From JABURQ01 sp029243145 (GTDB taxonomy: Bacteria; Planctomycetota; Planctomycetia; Planctomycetales; Planctomycetaceae), in assembly GCA_965660145.1 (NCBI GenBank), contig CBFHYX010000001.1, positions 248,001 to 312,000 of the forward strand: a DNA stretch of 64,000 nt, read 5' to 3'. Made by a program: the position numbers and the translations under genes. Positions 26,825 through 35,785 of this stretch are shown here, piece by piece. The notes under the pieces were generated by a model. The model did not search any database, was not told where the DNA came from, and saw only the letters and a list, made by a program, of their open reading frames with translations. The stretch's first letter is position 1. Each line of letters starts with the position of its first letter.

Positions 26825-27064
26825 TTACTTATGATACCCCAAGGATTTCACCACATTGAGAATTTCCTCATAGGTGATGAATCGGCGCCGGTTGGCCATT
26901 TTGTAATTGTCGATCGCTTCCGCCAATTCGCGGACATCGGAGTCGCCATCACTGTGAGAATCGCGGAATTGCCGACGTTCACGCCCACCAGGTGCATCGC
27001 CTCCCCGATTTTTACGGCGATCAGTTCCCGAGTATTCCTGATTGGGGGTATTTTCGTCAGACAT
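26825..27064 (-). CDS. Small conserved-looking hypothetical protein with C-terminal RRRFITYEEILNVVKSLGY motif
   Basis: A 79-residue acidic/basic mixed protein: low-complexity hydrophilic N-terminus (DRRKNRGGDAPGGRERRQFR) then a predicted helical C-terminus VRELAEAIDNYKMANRRRFI and TYEEILNVVKSLGYHK. The C-terminus resembles small planctomycete hypothetical proteins I have seen, but I cannot name a family. I chose the ATG at 27064 (MSDENTPNQEYSG) over the longer frame from 27106. No clear neighbour in the same transcript. Possibly a small regulatory or adaptor protein. Confidence 0.65.
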   Translation of the reverse strand: MSDENTPNQEYSGTDRRKNRGGDAPGGRERRQFRDSHSDGDSDVRELAEAIDNYKMANRRRFITYEEILNVVKSLGYHK

Positions 27065-27349
27065 ATCAACCTCATTAGATGGACTACTCCTAGAGTAATC
27101 CAGCAATTGCGACTGAGCAACACGATTCCAGCCTGTTCGAAACTAACTTTTGAAACAGCGAGTGTATGTATCCCAATGCGCGGTTTAATCAGACGTGTTG
27201 ACCAAACAAAACACTGCAGGGGTTTACCGGTACAGGAATTAACGGTTAAAACGATTGGCATTACTGCCTCCAGCCGTTATTTTTGCTATGCACCTTTTTC
27301 GGTCAGAACATTACCAAGAAACGCGGTTTAACCCGCAAGGACATCGCAG

Positions 27350-28348
27350 ATGATTGATACAAAACTTGCCATTCTCGGTAGCGGAGCGATGGCCACTGCC
27401 TGTTCTATTGTGTTGACCGATCATCCCAATCAATCGGTGAAAATGTGGTGTCACGATCCCAATCAGGCAGACGATCTCAACAAAGATCGCGAAAATCGAC
27501 AGTTTTTGCCCGGCATTCCACTCCCGGATCGAGTCACCGCGACCGGTGATATTGCTGAAGCGGTGGAGGGGGTCGATATGCTGGTGGCGGCAATCCCGTC
27601 AAAATTTTTGAGGTCAGCACTGAAAGGTCTTGCCCCTCATCTCACCGAGTCGCGGCCCGTGGTGAGTGTCATCAAGGGAATAGAGAACGGAACATTTTTC
27701 AGACCCAGCGAAATCATTAATGAAATTCTCGGTGACCGAACCATCATTTCGTTAAGTGGTCCGAGTCACGCTGAAGAAGTCGCCCGACGACTCCCGGCCA
27801 GTGTGGTGGCAGCGTGTGGCGATTTGTCACTGGCGCAAACCGTACAGGAGAGGTTCAATACCGATCGCTTCCGCGTCTATACCAATTCCGATCTGGTTGG
27901 TGTGGAACTCGCCGGCGCCCTCAAAAATGTGGTGGCGATTGCTGCCGGAATTTGTGACGGGCTCGGCTATGGAGACAATGCGAAATCCGCGTTGATGACA
28001 CGCGGACTCGTCGAGATGACACGTTTCGGAGTCATGCTGGGAGCCGAAGAATCGACCTTCGCCGGACTCGCCGGAATGGGCGATCTGATCACCACTTGTA
28101 CCAGTCCCCACAGTCGTAACCGAGGAGTCGGTGAACTGCTCGGCAAAGGCCAGACACTCGACGAAATTCTCGCTCAAATGCATGCGGTCGCCGAGGGAGT
28201 GACGACGGTCAAAAGTCTGTATGATCTCGCCGAAAGTCGCGGCATCGATCTTCCTATCTGCCAGGAAGTGTACCGGGTGATTTATGAAAACAAATCTGCC
28301 GCAGAAGCGACCGATTCTTTGATGTCGCGCCCGCCCGGCGAAGAATAA
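27350..28348 (+). CDS. gpsA: Glycerol-3-phosphate dehydrogenase [NAD(P)+]
   Basis: GpsA reduces dihydroxyacetone phosphate to sn-glycerol 3-phosphate, the backbone of phospholipids. The 332-residue protein has the NAD(P) motif LGSGAMATACSIVLTDHPN, LVAAIPSKFLRSAL, VSVIKGIENGTF, the LSGPSHAEEVARRLPASVV segment, the catalytic Lys in ELAGALKNVVAIAAGICDG (K in ALKN), GYGDNAKSALMTRGLVEM, and MGDLITTCTSPHSRNRG. Length is standard. It is cytoplasmic. The gene ends where the HAD gene on the opposite strand begins to end, with the stops abutting. Start ATG 27350 is preceded by AAGGACATCGCAG. Confidence 0.95.
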   Translation: MIDTKLAILGSGAMATACSIVLTDHPNQSVKMWCHDPNQADDLNKDRENRQFLPGIPLPDRVTATGDIAEAVEGVDMLVAAIPSKFLRSALKGLAPHLTESRPVVSVIKGIENGTFFRPSEIINEILGDRTIISLSGPSHAEEVARRLPASVVAACGDLSLAQTVQERFNTDRFRVYTNSDLVGVELAGALKNVVAIAAGICDGLGYGDNAKSALMTRGLVEMTRFGVMLGAEESTFAGLAGMGDLITTCTSPHSRNRGVGELLGKGQTLDEILAQMHAVAEGVTTVKSLYDLAESRGIDLPICQEVYRVIYENKSAAEATDSLMSRPPGEE

Positions 28349-28951
28349 TCAATCCGTGATGCGTTCGGGCGTGTAGAAATCGCGAACATCGACCACCTGC
28401 ATGCCCGCCGCCAATCCCGCTTCAATTCCCGGTTGTGTATCTTCGTAGACGAGACACTCTTCGGGTGGAACTTTGAGTCGTCGGGCCGCTTCCAGATAGG
28501 TGTCGGGGGCCGGCTTGTGATTCGTCACGTGGTCTGCTGCAACGATGGCGTCAAAACGATCCAGCAGATTAACCTGTGTCAGCATCTCTCGACAAATTCG
28601 GTCAATGGCGCCGGTTCCCACTGCGAGAGGAATCTTGCCATGATGGCTTTCCACCACGTCAACAACCGGTTGAATGATTTTGATCCGATCAAGATTCTCT
28701 TCAAATTTTGCTTCTTTGATGTCGGTCAATTTCTGAGCAGAAACATCCTTCAATTGATTCTCATCAATGGTTAATTGAGCGACTTTCAAAGTCGGCCAGC
28801 CTCCTAGTGCGTAAAAAAGATCTTCATCGAACGACAAACCATAATCGGCCAAAGTTTGCACCCAAGCGATATAATGCGAGGGCATTGAGTCAACGAGAGT
28901 GCCGTCACAATCGAAGATGATGGCCGATGGCTGGAAGAGTTCGTCGTTCAT
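28349..28951 (-). CDS. HAD-family phosphatase, beta-phosphoglucomutase-like
   Basis: The 200-residue protein from ATG 28951 (MNDELFQPSAIIFDCDGTLV) has HAD motif I FDCDGTLVDSMPSHYIAW with both Asp, a small helical cap, motif II VGTGAIDRI, the motif III lysine in NHKPAPDTYLEAARRL and motif IV VYEDTQPGIEAGLAAGM. It fits subfamily I HADs such as beta-phosphoglucomutase or phosphoglycolate-type phosphatases. Substrate specificity cannot be assigned from sequence. A longer frame to 29011 would lack better signals. Convergent with gpsA, whose stop abuts this one. Confidence 0.88.
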   Translation of the reverse strand: MNDELFQPSAIIFDCDGTLVDSMPSHYIAWVQTLADYGLSFDEDLFYALGGWPTLKVAQLTIDENQLKDVSAQKLTDIKEAKFEENLDRIKIIQPVVDVVESHHGKIPLAVGTGAIDRICREMLTQVNLLDRFDAIVAADHVTNHKPAPDTYLEAARRLKVPPEECLVYEDTQPGIEAGLAAGMQVVDVRDFYTPERITD

Positions 28952-29096
28952 GAGCGGGAAAGTTCGTCGTGTTAGGCCGATAATGTGGGCTGAAAAGATT
29001 GTAGGAGGCAACTCTTTCCAGCGTACGCGACTTACAGCGTGTGTCGACCGACAGGCGTGTTAATATTACGAAAACAATCAATTCAAGGCCCAAGAC

Positions 29097-30084
29097 GTGT
29101 CATCTCCCCTGTCTCTCTCTGTCATCATTCCCACGTACCGTCGATTCGGTCCGCTGCTGGATACGCTGGAAGATTTTGGCCGCACAGACTTGGGATGCCG
29201 AAACAATTTCCTCCCTCGAGATCATCATTGCCGATCAAAACCCGGCATGGCCTGCAGAATTTCAGGAACGAAAATCAACATTCGCAGAGCAAGACAATAT
29301 TTGTTGGATGACATTGGAGACGCCGGGGGTCGTGAATGCTCGCAACTCGGCGGTCGAAAATTCAAACGGCGAAATTTTGATTTTTCTCGATGACGATGTT
29401 CGTATTCTGAATCGACATTTTCTCGAACGGCATGTCGCCAATTATCGCGACCCGGATGTTTCCTCAGTCTCAGGACGGGAATTGAGTGCTGACGAGTTGG
29501 AGCATCCCGACCTTCCCTCCGATGATGACCTTCCCGGACATCCTGAATCAGCAGAGACGCCGATTTGGTCGGATCAACCTGCCGTCTTTCACGCCTTGTA
29601 TTTTGGTCGAGTGGGACGCGAGCGGTATCAAGTGCATACGTTCTGCACTTGTAACGGTTCCATCCGTCGCTCTGAATTTCTTCGAGCTGACGGATTTGAT
29701 GAGAATTTTTCAGGGAATTCTTACGGCGACGATTACGATCTTGCGATTCGACTGGCAGAACTCGGTGGCAAACTGATCTACGATCCGCAGGCCGCTTTGA
29801 TTCATCTGCAATCACCGATGGGGGGGTTACGACTGAAAGATCGTCGCAATTCATTCAGCGAGAAAGAAAAAGCGATTTCTGCTTGGCTGTTCTATTTGCG
29901 ACATGCTCAACCGGGTTGCCGGTGGTTTGTGTTTCGGAGTCATCTGCTGCGAAAAACGGTCTTACTCAAAGGCAATCTTATCCGATTTTGGCGACAACCG
30001 CGCGTTTGGTGGGGTGTCTGGTCGGCCTATTGGGAGGCGAATAGACGGGTCAAATCCGGACCGGTCTCGCGATTTCAAACGTAA
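29097..30084 (+). pseudogene. Family 2 glycosyltransferase, broken by a +1 frameshift near its N-terminus
   Basis: The first frame (GTG 29097) encodes the GT2 N-terminus LSLSVIIPTYRRFGPLLDTL and then goes wrong after residue 27. A second frame, open past 30084, begins properly at LAAQTWDAETISSLEIIIAD and contains IFLDDDVRILNRHFLERHV (DxD-type metal site) and the acceptor-side motif ADGFDENFSGNSYGDDYDLA. Joining them needs one T removed from TTTT at 29174-29177: GATTTTGGCC should be GATTTGGCC, reading DLAAQTW. The repaired protein has about 328 residues and would be a cytoplasmic or membrane-associated GT-A transferase. Either sequencing error or a true frameshift; the long downstream frame shows no further decay. 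Confidence 0.8.
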
Positions 30085-30158
30085 GTATGCTAGACTGGTG
30101 TTTCGCCGGAGAGAACGGACTTCCGGCGTGATCTACCGTCACCTGCTATCGCACCATC

Positions 30159-30911
30159 ATGTCGACCGAAAAAACGGAAGCGATCATCATTCGACAGGTC
30201 GACTTCTCAGAAACCAGCCGTGTGGTCACTTTTTACACACGTGAATTTGGCAAAGTTCCGCTCTTAGCTAAAGGTGCGAAACGACTTAAGGGTCCGTTCG
30301 AGTCTGGTCTTGACCTCCTTTCGATCTGTGACATAGTCTTCATTCGTAAATCCTCGGGAAGTCTGGGGATTTTGACCGAATCGCGTTTGAAAAAACGGTT
30401 TCAGAACACTCATCGCGAACTGATTCGATTGTACGGCGGATATTATTTGGCCGAACTGTTGGATGGTTTGAATGAGGATTTCGATCCGCATCCCGGATTG
30501 TATGATGCCTCGCAACAATCGTTGACTCGGTTAGATGATGAAATTTCTGTTCCACGGTTAGCCATCATTTTGTTTGAATTGGCTTTACTGCGGGAAATTG
30601 GACATTTACCGAATTTTGAAACTTGTTTGAAATGCGACCGGCCCACCGTTGAAGGGGCTCCGTTCGCTTACTGGGTCTCTCAGGGAGGGCTGTTATGCAG
30701 TCGCTGTCAGACTCGAAAATATGAAAACAATCGAATCGGGTTGGAAGCGGTTAAATGGTTGCGACAATTGTCGGAACCGGCGGCAATCGAACCCGAAAGC
30801 CTTGATGAGAAGGTCTTACGAGACATGAACAATGTGACGACCTCCGCAGTCTCTTACGACTTGGGGCGTCATCCAAAAACGTTACGATATTTGCAGACTC
30901 TTTCCCGATAA
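30159..30911 (+). CDS. recO: DNA repair protein RecO
   Basis: The 250-residue protein begins with an OB-fold: MSTEKTEAIIIRQVDFSETS, VVTFYTREFGKVPLLAKGAK and RLKGPFESGLDLLSICDIVF. It continues with the helical domain YYLAELLDGLNEDFDP and a zinc-binding region CLKC ... LLCSRCQT near residues 155-190. RecO works with RecF and RecR to load RecA on single-stranded DNA during gap repair. Family length about 240-260 fits. It lies 74 bases after the glycosyltransferase and upstream of a BamD-like gene, but is not clearly in an operon. Confidence 0.93.
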   Translation: MSTEKTEAIIIRQVDFSETSRVVTFYTREFGKVPLLAKGAKRLKGPFESGLDLLSICDIVFIRKSSGSLGILTESRLKKRFQNTHRELIRLYGGYYLAELLDGLNEDFDPHPGLYDASQQSLTRLDDEISVPRLAIILFELALLREIGHLPNFETCLKCDRPTVEGAPFAYWVSQGGLLCSRCQTRKYENNRIGLEAVKWLRQLSEPAAIEPESLDEKVLRDMNNVTTSAVSYDLGRHPKTLRYLQTLSR

Positions 30912-31056
30912 TTTCCTGTCATTCGACAATTCCCCTCCCACAGTCCCATCCTATCTGTTACAAATCCGGCCCGGTTCAGGGACGGTTAATCAGATCTCCC
31001 CCCGAAATACTTCCGGTCTCAAGGACGAGTCGCGGATCATTAGAGAAGTGGAACCG

Positions 31057-32403
31057 ATGGATCGACATCCCATTTGCCACAGTCGCCTGAAATGCACGCT
31101 GATACTCTGCGCGATCATGACGTCATTGCCGGGTTGCAGCTCATTCAGTTTGTTCGGTCGAAAGACAGAAGATGAGCGACTGAGTGCGATGAGCAACACC
31201 GACAACGTCAAAGGACCACTCGAACGAGTGATCTCATGGACTGAAAAAACCGATCTGGAAGAACTTCGCCGCAATCCCGGTTACTACGAATTGGGACGCG
31301 ATGAATATCAACATGCTGAGAAGCTTTATCAGCAACGTGACTGGAAGGCTGCAGAAGGGGAATTGAAGTCTGTTGCGAAAAGATTCGACGACTACGCCGT
31401 GAAAGAAGATGCCCTGTTTCTACTCGGCGAACTTTACTTTGAAACAAAACGATACCCCGAAGCAACAGACGCCTTTGTCGAGTTATCGAGAGACTTTCCT
31501 TCGACTCGGTATCAAACAAAAATCAGCAATCGCATGTTTACGATTGCCGGCATCTGGCTCGACTTCCCGGATGTGGTCCAAGCCAGTGATATCAAACTGG
31601 CATCGAATCTCGATAAGACGACCAGCATGAGTGTTCCCGACCACGAACGTGATTCTTGGGATCCAACTTTGGCTGTTCCCTTTCTGCCGAACTTTCATGA
31701 TTCGACTCGACCCACCTTCGACACCGAAGGTCGCGCGTTAGAATCTCTCAAGTCCATTTGGCTCAACGATCCCACGAGCAACCTTGCCGACGATGCCTTG
31801 ATGATGACAGCCAGCCATTATCTGCGTAAAGGGGACAGTGTCCGAGCAGATGAATATTTCGCCGCCCTGCGTCAGAACTATCCTGATAGCCCCCACTTCA
31901 AGAACTCATTTATTCTTGGTTCTCATGTGAAATTAATGAGTTACGAAGGGACCAGTTACGATGGGTCGCGTCTTGATGAAGCGGAACAGTTGAAAGAATC
32001 GGCCTTACGAATGTGGCCCGATTCGGACATGAGAGGACGTTTGAAACAAGAACTACAAGTCATCGAAGAAGCCAAAGCAAAACGGGAATGGGCCCGCGTG
32101 GAATTTTACAACAAGAAAGGTCGCGACGATTCAGCCGCCATCTATTGCCGCGAAATTCTGCGCCTGTATCCCGATACCAAATACGCACAAAGTGCGCGTC
32201 AGTACTTAAGTTCCAACGAGATCAATCGACCTGCGGAAACAAAACAAGCCGCCCGTAGTTGGAACTGGAGATTGTTCCCAAAACTGGAAAGTGTGCCTAA
32301 AGGAGAATCTTCGGGGCAGTCCGAATTCGCTCCCAGCGACAATCCGTCGAGCCCTGAACCTGAACCGCGTCCTTATGATCAAACCGGGCGCGTCCGACTC
32401 TAA
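31057..32403 (+). CDS. BamD-like TPR lipoprotein (outer-membrane assembly)
   Basis: The protein has a type II signal with lipobox LPGC-SS (TLILCAIMTSLPGCSSFSLF) and a series of TPR units: YYELGRDEYQHAEKLYQQRD, DALFLLGELYFETKRYPEA, DALMMTASHYLRKGDSVRA and late SAAIYCREILRLYPDTKYA. The N-terminal TPR block with the tail of proline-rich residues resembles BamD/YfiO, the BAM partner for outer-membrane protein insertion. The family is diverse, so a general TPR lipoprotein is the cautious name. GTG 31048 is an in-frame alternative start to ATG 31057. It is followed by the LptE-like gene after 17 bases, a likely operon of envelope biogenesis. Confidence 0.75.
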   Translation: MDRHPICHSRLKCTLILCAIMTSLPGCSSFSLFGRKTEDERLSAMSNTDNVKGPLERVISWTEKTDLEELRRNPGYYELGRDEYQHAEKLYQQRDWKAAEGELKSVAKRFDDYAVKEDALFLLGELYFETKRYPEATDAFVELSRDFPSTRYQTKISNRMFTIAGIWLDFPDVVQASDIKLASNLDKTTSMSVPDHERDSWDPTLAVPFLPNFHDSTRPTFDTEGRALESLKSIWLNDPTSNLADDALMMTASHYLRKGDSVRADEYFAALRQNYPDSPHFKNSFILGSHVKLMSYEGTSYDGSRLDEAEQLKESALRMWPDSDMRGRLKQELQVIEEAKAKREWARVEFYNKKGRDDSAAIYCREILRLYPDTKYAQSARQYLSSNEINRPAETKQAARSWNWRLFPKLESVPKGESSGQSEFAPSDNPSSPEPEPRPYDQTGRVRL

Positions 32404-32420
32404 TTTCACCGAACCTGTTT

Positions 32421-32960
32421 ATGACCCACAGCTCTGCTAAAATCCGTCCTCGCATGATCCTTGCATTACTACTGTTCCCTCTCTGTGGGAATATCGGTTG
32501 TGGGTACATGATGGGATCGTTTCATGCACGCGATGTCAGGACAGTGGCAGTCCCCGTTTTTGAATCAGACAGTTCACGCCGCGGAATCGAGTATCAACTC
32601 ACCGAAGCGGTTCAGAACGAAATCAAAGTTCGCACGCCGTTTCGCATCGCCAAAGAACCGTATGCCGACACACGACTCGTGGGCCGAATCGTCGAAATTC
32701 GCAAGGCTCCACTCGGTGAAAACGGATTTGACGATGCTCGCGATTTGCAATATTCATTGGCTGTGAAAGTCGTCTGGGAAGATCTCCGCAACGGCAACGT
32801 CCTTGCCGAACAAACAATTCCCGTCGATCAATTAGGACTCTCATTAGACGCGACTGCGAGTTTTACACCTGAACTGGGGCAATCTCAAGCCACTGCAACT
32901 CAGAGAGCTGTCGATAAACTGGCCATGCAAATCGTCGATCGTATGGAAGCCCCCTGGTAA
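32421..32960 (+). CDS. LptE-like LPS-assembly lipoprotein
   Basis: The 179-residue protein has a lipoprotein signal (MILALLLFPLCGNIGCGYMM) with Cys after NIG. The body shows the LptE pattern: HARDVRTVAVPVFESDSSRR, GIEYQLTEAVQNEIKVRTPF, the A-D-T-R-L-V-G-R-I-V strand, and a helical end AVDKLAMQIVDRMEAPW. LptE plugs the LptD barrel that inserts lipopolysaccharide in the outer membrane. Adjacent to the BamD-like gene, it supports a two-membrane envelope. Two ATGs (32421 and 32454) are possible starts; the second gives a cleaner signal. Confidence 0.75.
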   Translation: MTHSSAKIRPRMILALLLFPLCGNIGCGYMMGSFHARDVRTVAVPVFESDSSRRGIEYQLTEAVQNEIKVRTPFRIAKEPYADTRLVGRIVEIRKAPLGENGFDDARDLQYSLAVKVVWEDLRNGNVLAEQTIPVDQLGLSLDATASFTPELGQSQATATQRAVDKLAMQIVDRMEAPW

Positions 32961-32968
32961 GATCGCGT

Positions 32969-34411
32969 TCAACGAGATTTTGAGTGCTGCTTTTGGCTTT
33001 GCCCTTTCTGAGCATTCAGCAATTTCCCCAACTCCTCGATCTCAGGCGAGAGAGATTTTTGATCGATGACATTGCGGTCTTCCTCTACATCCGAACGATG
33101 ATCATACAACATACGTCCCAGCAATTCCCCTGTGGGTTGCGTGTATTCGGTGTACCGATAATCGTCTGTTCGCAGGGTATCTCCTTGCTTGTATCGGCCA
33201 ATCGCAAATCCTTTCCAGGACTGCTTGGAATTGGAAAACAATGGCACCACACTACGACCGGCCAAATGTTGGGGTCTCTCAAAACCACATAATTCACTGA
33301 GCGTTGGGTAGAGATCGATGGACTCAACCAGTGCAGCAGTGGTTTGCCCCGATGTCACTCCCGGCACACGAATGATCAGCGGAATTTGCATTGATGTCTC
33401 ATAGCAACTGTGCTTGCACCACAAGGTGTGCTCTCCAAGGTTCCATCCATGATCGCTCCACAACACAACAATCGTGTTTTTGATCAGATCGAGACGTTCC
33501 AACTCATTCAAAATACGCCCGACTTGAGCATCGGCATAACTCACACACGCATAATATCCGTGGATCAGTTTGCGGGCCGTGATGTCGTCGACCGGGCCTT
33601 TTGGTGGAATACCAGCGTACGAGCGAAGCTCTCCCGAAGTATGAATCGAAATTGAAGGAGCGTTCTCGGGGACATGATAAGTTTCGGGCAGTTGAATCTT
33701 CTCAAAGTCGTAGAGGTCCCAATACTTCTGCGGAGCCACGAATGGTAAATGTGGTTTGAAAAATCCGCTTGCCAGGAAGAACGGTTTGCCAGCTTTTTTC
33801 AATCGGCGTAAATCGTTAATCGTTTTTAGCGCGATACGACCATCGGCATAGTCATCATCCTTCACGTCAGCAGACTCGAATGCCGGACCACGATTGCGAC
33901 GAGATTTGATATTCTTACGTTCCTCAACAATGCGTAAGCTCTCGGGATGTTGATATGTGGAAACCCCTTTTGGTCTCCATGCCGGCTGCGACCAACCGTG
34001 AGCTTGATCATCGGGATGATGGAAGATTTTGCCATTAGAAATTGTTGTATAATCATTCTCTTTGAAGTGAGTATTCAATGTGGTTGTTTGGGGAGCATCC
34101 TCCGAAACCCGCGTGAGGTAATTGATGAATCGATGATGGGTGGGACGTAAACCACTCATCATTGACGCACGAGACGCGCCACAGGTCGGCACCATGCAGT
34201 AGGCTTGCGTAAACAACAGTGAAGACTCGGCAAGTTTGTCGATATTGGGCGTTACCATGTGTTCCTCGCCGTAACAGTTCAGCATCGGTCGCAAATCATC
34301 GATGGCGATGAAGAGAACATTGGGTTTGTCAGCACCTTCTGTGATGATGGCTGAGGTTGGCAATAATACGACTAACAAAAGTGCCAAAAAAACGAGAGGC
34401 GAGCGTGACAT
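32969..34411 (-). CDS. Secreted sulfatase, iduronate-2-sulfatase-like
   Basis: A 480-residue protein with a signal peptide (MSRSPLVFLALLLVVLLPTS) and sulfatase motifs: PNVLFIAIDDLRPMLNCYGE (metal-site Asp pair), and the formylglycine motif C77-G-A-S-R in VPTCGASRASMMSGLRPTHH, then LWSDHGWNLGEHTLWCKHSC and C-terminal RYTEYTQPTGELLGRMLYD. This order matches the iduronate-2-sulfatase subgroup of type I sulfatases (S1_7), which cleave sulfate from uronic acids or related sugars; the actual polymer is unknown. I chose ATG 34411 because AAGGG lies nine bases upstream and it gives a normal signal. It is convergent with lptE. Confidence 0.92.
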   Translation of the reverse strand: MSRSPLVFLALLLVVLLPTSAIITEGADKPNVLFIAIDDLRPMLNCYGEEHMVTPNIDKLAESSLLFTQAYCMVPTCGASRASMMSGLRPTHHRFINYLTRVSEDAPQTTTLNTHFKENDYTTISNGKIFHHPDDQAHGWSQPAWRPKGVSTYQHPESLRIVEERKNIKSRRNRGPAFESADVKDDDYADGRIALKTINDLRRLKKAGKPFFLASGFFKPHLPFVAPQKYWDLYDFEKIQLPETYHVPENAPSISIHTSGELRSYAGIPPKGPVDDITARKLIHGYYACVSYADAQVGRILNELERLDLIKNTIVVLWSDHGWNLGEHTLWCKHSCYETSMQIPLIIRVPGVTSGQTTAALVESIDLYPTLSELCGFERPQHLAGRSVVPLFSNSKQSWKGFAIGRYKQGDTLRTDDYRYTEYTQPTGELLGRMLYDHRSDVEEDRNVIDQKSLSPEIEELGKLLNAQKGQSQKQHSKSR

Positions 34412-34539
34412 CGACAAAGCCCTTACTGATCCAAGTGAAGAGAAGGCTTTACTCCACTCGCCTTGCATCACAAAGTCAAGTTCATGTCGTTAAGAACATC
34501 ACGCCAAGATCACTCAGAAGTTGATCTGGAAAGACATCA

Positions 34540-35220
34540 TCAGGCAACTTTATCGAGACTGCCGGGTGTGTAGCAGTATTCGATGGCGTTCCCTTTTTTT
34601 CCGGTGACTTCTACGCTGCCCGCTTTTCGCAAACAGTACGCCATTTTTTGCGCCAACGACCGCGGAACCGAACAACAGCCGGCAATTTCTTTCGTGGTGA
34701 ATGGTTCTTGGGGAAGTTCGGGAAGTAGTCCTAGCAAATCGACCGGCGATGACACCGAAACCCGGCGTTGAATCTCAGTCAATTCGCGATCAATGACTCG
34801 GTAATCTTTCCGCCAACGACGAGATTTCTTTTTAGGAACACGATGCTCCACCTGTTCTGTGAGCAATATTTCGATGATGAGATTTTCGTGTGGGAAGATG
34901 TCTTTGAAGTGAACCAATTCATCGAAGAGATGTAACAGCGATTCTTTCTTGGGACTATAACGCTTGCTGAGAATTTTTCCGTCTGGCGTTTTCCGCTTGA
35001 TAATAAATTTCTTGGCTGCCAACGGTTTCACCACCGTCAAGGAATGACTCTTCAGAAGTATTTTGACTTTCGGAGCCAATGACGACAGTGACGCCGCTTG
35101 AATTTCAATCAATCTTCCATCGGCAATAGCATCGATACGATAGCCGTCAACGACCACTTCCGTCTCGTCAGACGAGGGAGCGTAGAGCATTTTGAGTTGT
35201 CGATGCAGGGTCGATTCCAT
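34540..35220 (-). CDS. Protein of unknown function with a possible PD-(D/E)XK-like core and winged-helix end
   Basis: From ATG 35220 the protein has 226 residues. The N-terminal part, VVVDGYRIDAIADGRLIEIQ followed by a helix and SHSLTVVKPLAAKKFI, has the beta-beta-alpha-beta layout with D ... E-x-Q typical of restriction-endonuclease-like (PD-(D/E)XK) folds, in which the last acidic residue is normally followed by x-K. Here it is EIQ, as in some nuclease relatives. The C-terminal part (PFTTKEIAGCCSVPRSLAQK, AYCLRKAGSVEVTGKKGNA) looks like a winged helix. I think it may belong to a DUF (8091-like) family, but that is memory only. Upstream frame to 35571 lacks recognisable content. It is divergent from the WXG-like/FtsK cluster, whose first gene starts 267 bases away. 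Confidence 0.6.
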   Translation of the reverse strand: MESTLHRQLKMLYAPSSDETEVVVDGYRIDAIADGRLIEIQAASLSSLAPKVKILLKSHSLTVVKPLAAKKFIIKRKTPDGKILSKRYSPKKESLLHLFDELVHFKDIFPHENLIIEILLTEQVEHRVPKKKSRRWRKDYRVIDRELTEIQRRVSVSSPVDLLGLLPELPQEPFTTKEIAGCCSVPRSLAQKMAYCLRKAGSVEVTGKKGNAIEYCYTPGSLDKVA

Positions 35221-35487
35221 GTCGGCCCGAATTCCTTCACGCAAGATTTCTGAAGATGAAACGGAAGTGTAGGTGACGAATACTGTTGCGCGAAGAGAGG
35301 ACTCACACATCCGCCTCTCGCAATAACTACGTGAGATCCCAACTGTCGCAGGATGTGCAAATCGCGGGAATAAAGGGCGAGATTCGACCAGATACGGGAA
35401 ATTCTCTGCCATGACGTGGGGATTCTCCGTAGAATGGCAACATCCTTTCTGGTCACATCTCTGGTTACGTCTTAGGGCAGGTGTCTC

Positions 35488-35760
35488 ATGTCTCAAGCAA
35501 TCGTCAATCCCGAAGAACTCCGCCGCTTCGCTCAACAACTGAAACAGTTCAATGGTGGCCTGCAGGAACAAATGACGGCACTTGCCGGAAAGATGCAGTC
35601 ATTGTCGTCCTCTTGGCGAGATCAGGAGAACAAACGCTTTGCGGAGGAGTTCGAAGAGAATCTCAAATCAATGGCCCGAGTCGTGGAAGTGAATGACGAG
35701 TACATTCCTTTCCTGCTGCGAAAAGCGGATCGGATCGAGGAATATCTTCAGCAACGCTAA
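35488..35760 (+). CDS. WXG100-like small helical protein (W-R-D variant), first gene of the FtsK locus
   Basis: A 90-residue protein of two long helices joined by a short turn: helix 1 about residues 8-40, turn SSSWRDQE at 41-48 (W43), helix 2 about 48-88. This is the size and helix-turn-helix shape of WXG100 (ESX/EsxA-like) proteins, except that the turn is W-R-D instead of W-x-G. Its neighbours include another protein of this kind and an FtsK/SpoIIIE ATPase, as in type VII secretion loci. No signal peptide, as expected of ESX substrates. A purine-rich AGGGCAGG precedes the ATG. Alternative: an unrelated small coiled-coil; the context makes WXG100 likely. Confidence 0.72.
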   Translation: MSQAIVNPEELRRFAQQLKQFNGGLQEQMTALAGKMQSLSSSWRDQENKRFAEEFEENLKSMARVVEVNDEYIPFLLRKADRIEEYLQQR

Positions 35761-35785
35761 AGGGTGACTCTAGGAGAAGAAGACT

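Noticed and set aside
26622..26834. 70-residue Lys-rich frame upstream of the small hypothetical protein
   Set aside because: Overlaps the small gene's stop, is low complexity, and its reading fits the leader region of the divergent outer-membrane protein gene.
34540..35571. Longer version of the nuclease-like gene, starting at 35571
   Set aside because: The first 117 residues look random (Cys- and His-rich, no domain) and would overlap the start of the first WXG-like gene; the ATG at 35220 gives a sensible N-terminus.
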